A program made the translations under genes and the position numbers. A stretch of DNA of 64,000 nt, from the NCBI RefSeq assembly GCF_030316135.1, contig NZ_CP128185.1, forward strand, positions 1,054,001 to 1,118,000, given 5' to 3'. Numbering within the stretch: the first letter of the stretch is position 1; each line of letters starts with the position of its first letter. Positions 8,016 to 17,688 of the stretch are shown in pieces. This stretch comes from Aliiglaciecola sp. LCG003 (GTDB lineage Bacteria > Pseudomonadota > Gammaproteobacteria > Enterobacterales > Alteromonadaceae). The notes below the pieces were generated by a model. The model was not told the origin of the DNA. It did not search any database and was given only the letters and a program-made list of their open reading frames with translations.

Positions 8016-11000
8016 ATGTTACCAATCAAAAAGCGCTATTCTGCTTTAATCATGTTTTCAATCACAATGCTACTTGCCATTGGCATTTCCAGTGCGATGT
8101 ATTTTTTCAAGATCAAAAAGAATGAAGACTATCAAAACCGTCTGCATTTTCGTGAATTGAATGAAGTGAGTCGCAGTATTTTGCAATCAGCCGGTCAGCT
8201 ATCGGAAATAGCCAAAGTTTGTGACAGCGAGGCCCAACCTGTGGATAGCTCAGAACGGGACAGGTTGAATGGTAACTCGGCTGCTCTCACGCAAAATGAG
8301 CTGAACAAAATTAGTTGTGATGTGCATTTAAAAAATAGGGTTGATCTGGCTAATCGCTCTGCGAATTTAAAAACACTAAAAATATCCCGTGCCCCGCAGG
8401 TATCGGAGAGTAAATTGGAAGAATCTAGCATTTATTTTGACCCTGGCGGCAAAACCTATGTGGCTGTGAAAATCAAAATTGAAGAATCAAATATCTATGC
8501 AGGCACATTAAAACCCAGTCGTGTATCCAATATTCTAGAAATGGATACCAAAGATCTGATTCCGGCCAATATAGAACGCTTCCCACTGGTGTTAATTACC
8601 AATGGAAAAGGCGTGGTTATTGGTTCTAGACAAATTAATCGCAAGGGAGTTGAGACGGCTGATTTACAATTTCAGGAAGTAAATAGTTTATTTAAACAAA
8701 TTGCTTTTCAGCGAGCCATACAAGAAGGCAAAAAGGAATACGATAAATCCTACCAACCTACAACAAGTGAAATACTCAATACCCAGATTGGCGGGGTCGA
8801 ATACCGTGTCTTTCTGCAGCCATCTAACTTAAGTGCTTATAGCACCAATACAAAAAAATTGTACCTAGTTGGATTGATCCCCGCCAATCAATTGAAGCTA
8901 GCCAAATTAAGTATATCGCCCAACACGGCGGTATGGTTTGTGCTGATATTGATAGGTTTAATTGCACTACTTCCGCTTATGAAACTGCGCTTTGTCTCTG
9001 TTAAGTACGCTTTTAGTCGCGGAGATGTAAGTCAGATTGGTTTGGGCTTGTTAGTGGCTATTGGCATTTCGAGCATAGGGATAAATCATCAGTTATTTTA
9101 TGGCTTTTTAATGGACGACAAAGCCAAACAAGCAAAGCAGTTACACCAACAAATAACGGCAGAATTTGAACAAGAAATACATGCCCTCAATACATGGGGG
9201 GCAGGCTATGCAGGTAAGCTAACTAAGCGGTTGGATAACGGATACTCTGAGGCTTGCGAACCCGTTCGACCGATTGAAACCGTCATTACCAACAGAGCGG
9301 GTTCCGAAGGACAGTTCTACAGTTGTGTAGATTCAAACCTCGTAGTTAATCGGATTGATGGGGATGATCTGAAAAACTCTAACAGAGACGAACATTCTGC
9401 GCATAAAAAATCGGTAGAAAACAATGAGGCGTCGGATAAAGCTAGATATATAGACAACAAATTTCACTATGTCATTGAAGGTGCCTTTATTCTTGATAGT
9501 TCAGGACGTTTTGCTAACGGCTCGACAACTATTTGGAAAGAACGAAAATTGCTGGTTTCTCAAGATATTGAACTTTCCCACCGTCAGTATTTTCAACGTG
9601 CCAGAGATTGCGAAGTTTGGGGAGACATAGAGTTAGGCACTAAATGTAAAAAAGGTATAGTGTTTGAACGTATTAATAATGTCAGGGACGGGCGCAAAAA
9701 CACGCAATTCGGCGTACCTTTAGATGACGCTAGTTTTGCAGAAAATAAAAACATATTTAGCTTTGGAACCCGCTTAAGGACGTTTTTTCATCGGGTAATG
9801 CCCGAAGATTTTGGCTACTTGGTGTTTGACCAGAACGGCAGTGTGGTGTTTCATAGCGATGAACAGCGTAGCTTAATCGAGAATGTTTTTGTTGAGACGG
9901 ATAATAATAAGCAACTACATGCCTTTGTAGCAAATAAAGGCGGTTATGCTGGTGACAAAGGGCAGCCCATTGATTTCAATGCGGTCTATCGGGGCAAATC
10001 CCATTTGTTTGCCGTAGGTGATCTGTTTATCGATGAAAAATACAGCAATGCCCCTTTGACGTTAGTGGTTTTCTTTGACCAAAGCGGCGCATCTCTCAAC
10101 AACATGTTATTGCTTTTTATGGCGCTGATCCTGTTCTTGCTGATTATTATTCCTTTATTCGTTTATTTCCGCTATGCCACCAGTCAGCCATTCTGGGCTA
10201 GTTTGTTGTACTACAATCCCAGACATTCCCAGCGCTATTTTGGATGGTTATTATTGCTAGTTGGGGCAAGCGTTTTTTGTTTGTTTATGATGGGGGTGGT
10301 ATTTGATCTCACCCTAAGAATCAGTATATGGCTTTTGACTGCCGCACTGGTATTCAAATTAATTATGGGGGGAGTCGACCCAAATAAAACGGTGTTGCGG
10401 GGCTCAGTTCCAAGCATGAAGCTAATTATAAGTTTAGCGGCATTCCTAACCGTTGTTTGTTTTTCACTTGGGTTCATGCCAGCCAAAGCTCAGTTTGTTA
10501 ACTGGTTGTTCCTGTTGATCGGGTTGGCTGCGTTTGGAGAGGCGATTATCACTTACCTGCGCGAACCCGTATTAGAGCCTACGTCGCTTAATGTCTTTGA
10601 CAAGGAACGCTATTCAAAGATGTACCTTGGTTTTATGGTGGCAATTTTATTTTTTGTTTCCGCAGTGCCAGCTAGTTTAATCATAAATAGTGCTAATGGC
10701 TATATGTTGCAACACCAAGCCAGAGTACAAACACAGCATCTTGAAAAAGCGAAACTTAAATATCAAACGGAACTAGCCGATTACAAGTCCATTGTTGGGG
10801 AGTCTGCAAAAGATGGACTTATTGAACAGCACTGGTTATCTGCTGGCGCCCTTAGGGTAATGTTTCCGGGTTTTGAAGACTGGATCACAATGAATGATAC
10901 AGACAATAATACCGATGCAGCAATCGAGGCAATATTTTCCAATATTGAGTTTGCAGATTCATTGCTAGCGGAAATCACCCATCTTGCTAAACGAGATCCA

Positions 11001-12380
11001 GGGGATGGCACAAATACAGGAATAGGTAATGACTCACAATCAGCCCATTTAACTGTGCACTATTCCCCTGACAAATTTATGCTACGTGCCAGTGCAGCCA
11101 ATACGTTTTTTATCTTGTTTGCATTACTTGCACAAATATTTATTATTCATCGTCTGGTGGAGCTAATGTTGGTGCGACGCCTATTTGGTGATCACTTAAC
11201 CAATGACTTTAGAATATCCTATCCGCGAGAGCAGGCATGTAAAGAACAAAAATGGAACAAGATTGTTGCGCGACTCTCACAAACTGAGCCCTTAAGGTTA
11301 TTGTTACTGCATTCTACTAAACAACGTATTCTAGCTGAATTCGACAAACGAAAATGCAGGGTTTTCGAACAAACTGTTATCAATATAAAATCTATCCTCG
11401 GCCAAACAGATGGCAAATTTGATATTCTCAGCCGCCTCTCAAAAGAAGCAAAAGATCAACCTGAAGGGAGTAGCGAGCCTGTTATATTATTGCTCGAAGG
11501 CTTCGAGCAATTAGCCTTTGAGAAAGAAGTGCGTCGGCGCGCATTTAATTTGACTGAGATCTTAATTAAACAATCTCACCTACATGTGGTGATTTCCGCT
11601 GACACCGCGCCGATCTTTCGCCTGATCAAGCAAGATGAATATCCCAACTCAGATAACGCTATAATTTCTAACTCCACAGAAGAGCTAGGTTGGGCTCAAC
11701 TATTTTGCCTATTTACCAAAAGTTATGATTGGACCCCTGGGCGCAAATACATGCCTCGTGCACCCGATGATGTACTTCATCTAATTGAAAATGAGGCTAA
11801 TGGGTGGGCTGAACTTCGGGAAATTGAACAATCCTTCAAACAATATCATCGGCTCATCAAGCTGCACGATGAGCAGGCGAGAATAACCGAGGAAAACTTA
11901 AAAGCGGTGTGGAAACCATCACAAATAGTTGCGTTTTTTGCGATGCATGCGGGTGCTTTGTATCGCATGAAGTGGGAGCTGTGCACCAAAAATGAACGGT
12001 TCTTACTCTATCAAATGGCATCGGGTGCTAATGTGAATCCTTTGAATGCCGAGGTTTTGGAGCATCTAATGCGCCGCGGATATATCTATCGTGATGCTGG
12101 CTGGCATATAGTCAACGACAGCTTTAAACGTTTTGCCTTGCATGCCGAGCGTGAAGAGTCGATTAATGAATGGCAAGCAGATGCCAATACGGGCATCTGG
12201 TCTATGCTGAGGATCCCTATGTTCACCATAGTATTAGTGCTGTTGGTGGTGACAATTTTTAGCAGCGGGCAGGCAATTGATTCGGCACTTGGCATTTTGA
12301 CCGCAGTATTGGGAATGATCCCATTATTGCTGGGTAATATCTCATTAATCAAAGGTGGCACAACTAGTTTTGGCCAATAG
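8016..12380 (+). CDS. Large membrane sensor: two extracytoplasmic (Cache-like) regions plus degenerate NTPase-like region
   Basis: 1454 residues, a family I do not recognise. GGAGG at 8006-8010 fixes the start at ATG 8016 rather than ATG 8004. Predicted order: helix 9-31; extracytoplasmic region about 35-300; two helices (about 305-365); second extracytoplasmic region about 370-690 with a Cache-like segment (FILDSSGRF, then LSHRQYFQRA); a block of six or more helices; a third short outside segment; a helix near 1030; a cytosolic region about 1040-1390; two C-terminal helices. The cytosolic part has a hydrophobic acidic strand VILLLEGFEQLA near 1155 and a later strand HVVISADTAPIF, the Walker B and sensor-1 pattern of STAND/AAA+ proteins. 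The expected P-loop position (RLLLLHSTKQRI, near 1093) lacks GxxxxGK. A YegD-like Hsp70 follows in the same orientation. Confidence 0.75.
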   Translation: MLPIKKRYSALIMFSITMLLAIGISSAMYFFKIKKNEDYQNRLHFRELNEVSRSILQSAGQLSEIAKVCDSEAQPVDSSERDRLNGNSAALTQNELNKISCDVHLKNRVDLANRSANLKTLKISRAPQVSESKLEESSIYFDPGGKTYVAVKIKIEESNIYAGTLKPSRVSNILEMDTKDLIPANIERFPLVLITNGKGVVIGSRQINRKGVETADLQFQEVNSLFKQIAFQRAIQEGKKEYDKSYQPTTSEILNTQIGGVEYRVFLQPSNLSAYSTNTKKLYLVGLIPANQLKLAKLSISPNTAVWFVLILIGLIALLPLMKLRFVSVKYAFSRGDVSQIGLGLLVAIGISSIGINHQLFYGFLMDDKAKQAKQLHQQITAEFEQEIHALNTWGAGYAGKLTKRLDNGYSEACEPVRPIETVITNRAGSEGQFYSCVDSNLVVNRIDGDDLKNSNRDEHSAHKKSVENNEASDKARYIDNKFHYVIEGAFILDSSGRFANGSTTIWKERKLLVSQDIELSHRQYFQRARDCEVWGDIELGTKCKKGIVFERINNVRDGRKNTQFGVPLDDASFAENKNIFSFGTRLRTFFHRVMPEDFGYLVFDQNGSVVFHSDEQRSLIENVFVETDNNKQLHAFVANKGGYAGDKGQPIDFNAVYRGKSHLFAVGDLFIDEKYSNAPLTLVVFFDQSGASLNNMLLLFMALILFLLIIIPLFVYFRYATSQPFWASLLYYNPRHSQRYFGWLLLLVGASVFCLFMMGVVFDLTLRISIWLLTAALVFKLIMGGVDPNKTVLRGSVPSMKLIISLAAFLTVVCFSLGFMPAKAQFVNWLFLLIGLAAFGEAIITYLREPVLEPTSLNVFDKERYSKMYLGFMVAILFFVSAVPASLIINSANGYMLQHQARVQTQHLEKAKLKYQTELADYKSIVGESAKDGLIEQHWLSAGALRVMFPGFEDWITMNDTDNNTDAAIEAIFSNIEFADSLLAEITHLAKRDPGDGTNTGIGNDSQSAHLTVHYSPDKFMLRASAANTFFILFALLAQIFIIHRLVELMLVRRLFGDHLTNDFRISYPREQACKEQKWNKIVARLSQTEPLRLLLLHSTKQRILAEFDKRKCRVFEQTVINIKSILGQTDGKFDILSRLSKEAKDQPEGSSEPVILLLEGFEQLAFEKEVRRRAFNLTEILIKQSHLHVVISADTAPIFRLIKQDEYPNSDNAIISNSTEELGWAQLFCLFTKSYDWTPGRKYMPRAPDDVLHLIENEANGWAELREIEQSFKQYHRLIKLHDEQARITEENLKAVWKPSQIVAFFAMHAGALYRMKWELCTKNERFLLYQMASGANVNPLNAEVLEHLMRRGYIYRDAGWHIVNDSFKRFALHAEREESINEWQADANTGIWSMLRIPMFTIVLVLLVVTIFSSGQAIDSALGILTAVLGMIPLLLGNISLIKGGTTSFGQ

Positions 12381-12652
12381 ATATCTTGGGCGGAAGTTGT
12401 AGTTGGCATTAATAATCAGCGCCAAAGTACTAGTTCGCCTTTCCCTAAAATTGAATTTTGATTGTTTTTGGCGGTGCTATGTAGCACAAGCAAAGGGTCA
12501 GTTAGGTTATTTCTGTTTACAAATGTCATCTTAACTAACTGGCTTATCTCAACCTGCACTCACCCCAATGATTTCAGAAGCCACACAACGGATGATTTAA
12601 AACGTCATTTACATTACAATTCGCGCCCTGTTTTAGTTAACTCACAGTAAAG

Positions 12653-14161
12653 ATGGCAGCAATAGGTATAGATTACGGGACGTCAAACTCCGAAGTCGCA
12701 TTTTTTGATGGGCATAAGCATCATTTTTTTAAACTTGATCCTAGTCTAGATGCAACAAACAAGATCCGCTCATCTGTATTCATTTATTATGAAGACGATT
12801 TGCCGCTACCTCCCGCATCGATAATTGAAGCTAAAGTGTCGCAATTAAAGCGTGTCATCAATGAACAAATCGATAAGGCCAAACAGGGTTATTACGACGC
12901 GCAAGATCCCAGAGAACAGCAGCTTTACAGTGACAAAATAGACAATTTTAGGTCCGACTTTCATAATCGCCCAGCATTACAACGTCGGGCGATACAAATC
13001 TTATTGAAAGATATGACGGTACAAGATCTATCTCTACAACAGTTGGTTGAAACGGGAAAGTTTGCCTTCGGTGAAGAAGGGTTTAAACGTTATCTTAAAA
13101 CCCCAGAGAAAGGTCGGCTGATCTACTCACCGAAGAACTTTTTGGGTGCCAATTTGGTTGCTGGTCAGCAGCAGGCCTTCGTCGGCATGATCGCTAAACA
13201 GCTTGAGTTTTTTCGCACCAGTGCAGAACAACAGTTACAACAACCAATCGATACAGCAGTGATCGGTCGTCCAGTAAAGTTTCACGGCACAAGAGGGGAT
13301 GACGGCAACAAACAGGCTATTGAAATCATGTCGCAAGCAGCGAAGTTGGCTGGTTTTAAACACGTGGATTTTCTAGAAGAGCCCATTGCGGCGGCTTATA
13401 AAATTGAGCAATCTCTTGAGCAGGATACAAATGTGTTGGTGGTGGATATTGGTGGCGGGACTACCGATGTATGTTGCATTAAGTTATCACCAAACAAACT
13501 GACAAAACTTGACCGTCAGCAAGACGTATTGTCAGTTACCGGTACTCGATTAGGCGGAATGGAATGTGATAAAAACCTCATTATTAAATCTATTGCTCCT
13601 ACTATGGGACAGAACTTAACGATTCAGAATGGCCTGCCTGTGCCTCCGACCTATTTCTCAGATATGTGCGCGGTGGATGATATTCCAAAACTGAATCGAT
13701 TTTTCTCTCCCGAATATGGTTTGGAAATTGCGCAGACCATGTCTATTGTAAAAGAGCCTAAACTTCTAGAAAGACTGCTCACTGTGCAGGAAGAAAAGTT
13801 GTCAGCAAGGCTGGTGAACTCATCGCGTTTAGCTAAAGAGTTACTATCATCAAAAAATGAAATTACTTTGCCGTTACATTACATCGAGGCGGATTATGAT
13901 GTGGATATTAATATCGAAGATCTGAGTCGTTCAATGCAACCCTGGCTGCGCAGAGTGAAACGCTTAGTGAGCGAGTGTTTAGAAAAAAGTGCTGAGCCGC
14001 CGCAGATGCTTTTTATTACGGGTGGTATGAGCTTATCACCCATTGTCAAACAGGAGCTGGAGCAAATCATGCTACCAGATTTGCCGGTGATCGAAGGGGA
14101 TGCATTTAACTCGGTGTGCGAAGGCTTGGCGATTCAGGCTGCTAAATTAAGTCAAAGGTAA
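12653..14161 (+). CDS. YegD-like Hsp70 family protein
   Basis: 502 residues with the actin/Hsp70 ATPase signatures: phosphate-1 IGIDYGTSNSEVAFFD at residues 4-19, phosphate-2 VVDIGGGTTDVCCI near 263, and the adenosine motif FITGGMSLSPIV near 452. The GRPVKFHG segment and FLEEPIAAAYKIE match E. coli YegD closely. As in YegD, the protein stops after the nucleotide-binding domain plus a short tail and lacks the DnaK peptide-binding domain and EEVD-type end. It is therefore an ATP-dependent scaffold or switch rather than a general foldase. It lies 272 bp after the large membrane sensor with no terminator seen, so they may be functionally paired. The ATG at 12653 has only a weak AAAG ribosome site. 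Confidence 0.88.
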   Translation: MAAIGIDYGTSNSEVAFFDGHKHHFFKLDPSLDATNKIRSSVFIYYEDDLPLPPASIIEAKVSQLKRVINEQIDKAKQGYYDAQDPREQQLYSDKIDNFRSDFHNRPALQRRAIQILLKDMTVQDLSLQQLVETGKFAFGEEGFKRYLKTPEKGRLIYSPKNFLGANLVAGQQQAFVGMIAKQLEFFRTSAEQQLQQPIDTAVIGRPVKFHGTRGDDGNKQAIEIMSQAAKLAGFKHVDFLEEPIAAAYKIEQSLEQDTNVLVVDIGGGTTDVCCIKLSPNKLTKLDRQQDVLSVTGTRLGGMECDKNLIIKSIAPTMGQNLTIQNGLPVPPTYFSDMCAVDDIPKLNRFFSPEYGLEIAQTMSIVKEPKLLERLLTVQEEKLSARLVNSSRLAKELLSSKNEITLPLHYIEADYDVDINIEDLSRSMQPWLRRVKRLVSECLEKSAEPPQMLFITGGMSLSPIVKQELEQIMLPDLPVIEGDAFNSVCEGLAIQAAKLSQR

Positions 14162-14208
14162 AAGTCTTTACAGGCTTGGCGATAAGAATTGAAAATAGGT
14201 GGTGTTGA

Positions 14209-16518
14209 CTAGCTCTGGATGATCTGACTTCCTGTAGCAGGAATAGTATTGTGGAAGACATTCTTGGCTACCAATAACGGTTGAATTTGTTCGGCCTCCA
14301 AAGGCTTTGAGAAAACATATCCCTGATAGCTTGTACAACCTAACAGGTGTAATTTTTCTACTTCTTCGAGCTTTTCAGTGCCTTCTGCCAACACGTCGAT
14401 CTTTAACACCCGACACATGGCAATCATAGCTTCTACTACCTTAGACTTCCGCTCGTCCAAGTGAATATCTTTAATGAACTGTCGATCTATTTTTACCCGA
14501 CTTACTGGATAAGATATAAGCTTGGATAACCCTGAATACCCTTTTCCAAAATCATCTAAACAAATGGAGAATCCCCAATCGGTCAGCACCTTGCTGGTTA
14601 ACAGTGCTTTTTCCTTATGACTGCTGGTCGCTGATTCGGTTAATTCAATTTCAATTAATTTCGGATTTATGTTGTGCTCAAGTAATGAATGAATCAGGTG
14701 CTTTTGAAAATCATCACTATCAAGATCAATACCAGAGATGTTCAACGCAATAGGAACTAAATCAAAGCCTTGATGTTTCCAGCTTGAAATTTGATTACAT
14801 ATATTGGTGATCAACCATTGTGTGATCTTAGGTACCAATCCAGATTTTTCGGCGATAGGTACAAAAATAGCAGGGGAGACTAGCCCTATTACCGACGAAT
14901 TCCAGCGTAATAATGCCTCTAAACCAAGGAGCCGACCATCTTTTTCCACTTTAGGCTGATAGACAATCCTCAACTCATTGGTAGACATGGCTTCATCAAG
15001 TAAAATATTGATCTCTTGATGTTCGATGAAGCGCTCTAAGCTTGATGTCTCGTAAAAATTAATTTTGGATTGGCTTGAATTGACTGCGTACAACGCATTA
15101 TTGATCAGTTTTTCTGCACTACATTTAGTTGAATCAGGAGAGGAAACTCCAGCCTGAAGATCGACTGGCACGGAGTGCCCTTCAACTTCTATGGCTTTAG
15201 GCAGCCTTGCCATAAATGTCTGAAGGGTAACTCTTATATTCATCACCGAGAGCTCTGTCACTACGATCAAATTGGCATTGTCTACACAAGCCCAATGTTT
15301 AAGGTTTTTATGCTCTGTGTGCCAGAATTTGGCTAACGCTTTGACTAAGGTGGGTAAAATTTGGAAGCCGTATTTTTGCTCAATAAATTGTGCATTGCCT
15401 AGTTTCAACGCGATAATACACAACTCGTTACCCTTAGCGGGCAGTAAACCATTGAGTTTGTCTGCCAACCATTGACGGTTAGGTAAGCCGGTTTGTTTAT
15501 CTAGTTTTTGTTGTCGATTGATAATGGTTTGCGCGGCGAGGGTTTTATTTAACATCACTTTGGCGGTGATATCATGAATAGTGAGAAAAAAATCATCGTG
15601 GTTAAACAAATCACTGCGGGTTAATTTAAACGCTTTCATTTTGCCCTCAACAGAGCGATTGACTATCATTTCTCCTATGTGGGTAGGAAAGTCACTGAAC
15701 AACTCCGCTATATAAGTAGGTTGATAACTCTGAAGTGAGTCACACTTTAGCAATTGTTTAGCAGCTAAGTTTATTTCCTTAATTAAGCCGCCGTTATTGA
15801 CAACAATCTTTGCAACGTCAGTATCCACAAATAGCGTTTTATAAAAGTCATTCTGGGTTTGTAATTCTTGATTTTTTTCAATCAATTTCTGATTTAGACG
15901 CCTAGCAGCAAGACTTGAACGAGCTACTCCTAATGGAGCACAGATGTTAAAAAACAGGAAAATCATGCTGATAATATAAATATTGCCATTTTCTAAAATT
16001 GGATGTGGAGGAAAATATTGACTGAGTTGAAATCCGCTCAAAAGTGCGATAAAAGGCAGAATGTTGAGTAGCATACATATAAAACCCACCCGTGCACCGA
16101 GCAATATAAAGGCCACTAAGGGCAATGAGAATACATATACGGGACCGAACATGGCGAGGGCCGGGTCGCGAGCAATAATATTTATCGATATTGCAGACAC
16201 GACTATGGTTATGAGTAAGCTATAAGCACTAATAGTATAATGTGAGACGGATAACCATAATTGCAGCGTTGCACAAAGGTAAAATCCCAATGTCAGAGGG
16301 ATGACTAAATTGAAGTCTAATTGGGCGGCGCTAATACAACTATGCAGGGCGATAAAAGAGTAAAATGTATAGCCGGTAATAATCATGATGCGCAAAGCAC
16401 TGATGCGCCATTTTTCAATGCCATTGAGATTACCGTCAATATCAGACAGCATGAGATAATTTAAAAAAGCAGCGGTTAAATACCTGAACATTGACTGCAT
16501 AAATTTACTTATTACCAT
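14209..16518 (-). CDS. Membrane PAS - degenerate GGDEF - EAL protein (c-di-GMP phosphodiesterase)
   Basis: 769 residues. The N-terminal 200 carry about six membrane helices of MASE type, followed by a PAS-like domain (about 215-330), a GGDEF-fold domain (335-480) and an EAL domain (about 510-755). The GGDEF signature is lost (the stretch WACVDNANLIVV occupies its place), so no cyclase activity is expected. The EAL domain keeps its catalytic set: EALLRW, the Asn in ALNISG, ELTESA, LDDFGKGYSGL, VKIDRQFI and EGTE. It should hydrolyse c-di-GMP to pGpG at the inner membrane, perhaps gated by the PAS and GGDEF folds. A GGDEF cyclase is encoded about 1.2 kb away on the same strand. Confidence 0.9.
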   Translation of the reverse strand: MVISKFMQSMFRYLTAAFLNYLMLSDIDGNLNGIEKWRISALRIMIITGYTFYSFIALHSCISAAQLDFNLVIPLTLGFYLCATLQLWLSVSHYTISAYSLLITIVVSAISINIIARDPALAMFGPVYVFSLPLVAFILLGARVGFICMLLNILPFIALLSGFQLSQYFPPHPILENGNIYIISMIFLFFNICAPLGVARSSLAARRLNQKLIEKNQELQTQNDFYKTLFVDTDVAKIVVNNGGLIKEINLAAKQLLKCDSLQSYQPTYIAELFSDFPTHIGEMIVNRSVEGKMKAFKLTRSDLFNHDDFFLTIHDITAKVMLNKTLAAQTIINRQQKLDKQTGLPNRQWLADKLNGLLPAKGNELCIIALKLGNAQFIEQKYGFQILPTLVKALAKFWHTEHKNLKHWACVDNANLIVVTELSVMNIRVTLQTFMARLPKAIEVEGHSVPVDLQAGVSSPDSTKCSAEKLINNALYAVNSSQSKINFYETSSLERFIEHQEINILLDEAMSTNELRIVYQPKVEKDGRLLGLEALLRWNSSVIGLVSPAIFVPIAEKSGLVPKITQWLITNICNQISSWKHQGFDLVPIALNISGIDLDSDDFQKHLIHSLLEHNINPKLIEIELTESATSSHKEKALLTSKVLTDWGFSICLDDFGKGYSGLSKLISYPVSRVKIDRQFIKDIHLDERKSKVVEAMIAMCRVLKIDVLAEGTEKLEEVEKLHLLGCTSYQGYVFSKPLEAEQIQPLLVAKNVFHNTIPATGSQIIQS

Positions 16519-17297
16519 TCCATATTAAAACTCACTCGATTTAAACCCCCATGGGGGTCTAGCTTTTTATTTACTACTTGAAAGATAAAAAACCTTTCAT
16601 ACATCTAGCAACTAAATTACTAGATACATTCTGAATAACTACTTATAAAAATGGAATGGTATAACTGCTATTTGTTAGTTATCTGGCCTTCACAAGTGTT
16701 CAAAGATGAACCTATAAATCATTAATATTACTTATAATTTTTCTCATTTTCATGGTTAAGTAATCGTTTGTAAAGACAAAATATGTAATTTTCCTTTTTG
16801 AAACAAAACCTTAATTTATTCGTTGCAATTCTAAACAATGAGATGGAAATTTAATCCTAATTGCCTATACGACTATTAGCGTGGACAGCCATCCTAAATA
16901 AATAGCGTGGACAGCCATCCTAAATGATTTAAATCGTAAATAGCGTGGACAGCCATCCTAAATGATTTAAATCGTTGAATAGATTTATTTGGGAGCTTTT
17001 CTAGCAAGATTTCAAACCCGCTGTGGCTATAAAGAGTTTCAGTGAGAGGCTTTTTTTCAGTGATACCTATTGATGTGGCTCATTATTAATTTTGCACATA
17101 TTTACTTATTTATAATGATTCAAGCTAAAAACTTTACCTAGCTGCAACTGAATTTCCTCACTTTGCTGACTATAACTATATTCTGCAATGTGGCAGGTGA
17201 ACTTATAAAAAGGATTATTAAGATAAATGTTAATCAAGACAATTCAATTCACCATTTAAATAGTAACGATATCGACATGGTGTGGGCATAGGTACTG
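16519..17297. other. Long spacer with repeats and no recognisable gene
   Basis: About 780 bp upstream of the EAL gene. It is AT-rich and contains three copies of a family B repeat (16877-16975). No open frame with coding character, RNA gene or clear promoter was found outside that block. Confidence 0.6.
16877..16975 (+). repeat. Family B repeats, three direct copies
   Basis: TAGCGTGGACAGCCATCC plus TAAAT occurs at 16877, 16903 and 16941. The second and third copies extend by ATGATTTAAATCGT, which contains the palindrome GATTTAAATC. The core GTGGACAGCCA recurs at 53.1 kb and several times at 60.3-60.6 kb, so this is a dispersed family. Its origin is unknown. Confidence 0.85.
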
Positions 17298-17441
17298 TTG
17301 AATGGGGGTCTCTGCGGGAGCTATAGTGGGATTTTTAGGGAGGCGCTGACTGTAAGCAATCCTATCGGCATTGGCGAGTTGGCTGGCGCTTCTATTTTAT
17401 TCTACGGCATATCCATTCTTACTACGCTGAATAATAATTAA
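17298..17441 (+). CDS. Possible small hydrophobic protein or decayed fragment
   Basis: A 47-codon frame starting at TTG 17298 whose second half reads like protein: NPIGIGELAGASILFYGISI, one probable membrane helix. A different frame just upstream (ATG 17302) reads MGVSAGAIVGFLG before stopping, and joining the two by one base would give a longer smooth sequence. It may therefore be a frameshifted remnant. No family is recognised. It lies 37 bp before another small membrane ORF. Confidence 0.25.
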   Translation: MNGGLCGSYSGIFREALTVSNPIGIGELAGASILFYGISILTTLNNN

Positions 17442-17478
17442 GCCGCTAATCCCGCCTTTATCCTGTAGGGAGAGAACA

Positions 17479-17688
17479 ATGTTTAAATTTACCGCTGCAA
17501 CTATTGTCGTAGCAACTGCTTTGAATTTGGTTCTTTTTTGGCTTAATTTAATCCACGCTGCTCAGGTCTGTTCCAATATGTTAGTGGCGGTTGTAACTAG
17601 TTTGCTCTCGCGAGTAATGAATCAAATTTTAACTCTGAAAAAAATTAATAACACAGATGACAACCACAATCGCTCGCCATTTAGATGA
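17479..17688 (+). CDS. Small hypothetical membrane protein, 69 residues
   Basis: The ATG at 17479 is preceded by GGGAGAG at good spacing. The N-terminal half forms one hydrophobic helix (ATIVVATALNLVLFWLNLI) and a second amphipathic helix follows; the tail is polar with NDDNH-type residues. No family is recognised. Its last eight bases overlap the 3' end of the convergent diguanylate cyclase gene, which is unusual but possible for a real gene. The ribosome site and hydrophobic composition argue for translation; the lack of a known family argues for caution. Confidence 0.4.
   Translation: MFKFTAATIVVATALNLVLFWLNLIHAAQVCSNMLVAVVTSLLSRVMNQILTLKKINNTDDNHNRSPFR

Noticed and set aside
12462-12650. 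62-codon frame directly before the Hsp70 gene
   Set aside because: TTG start without ribosome site, composition without family character; judged a chance frame in the spacer.
16877-16975. CRISPR array
   Set aside because: Only three copies, spacers of 3 to 15 bp, no cas genes; direct repeats of another kind.
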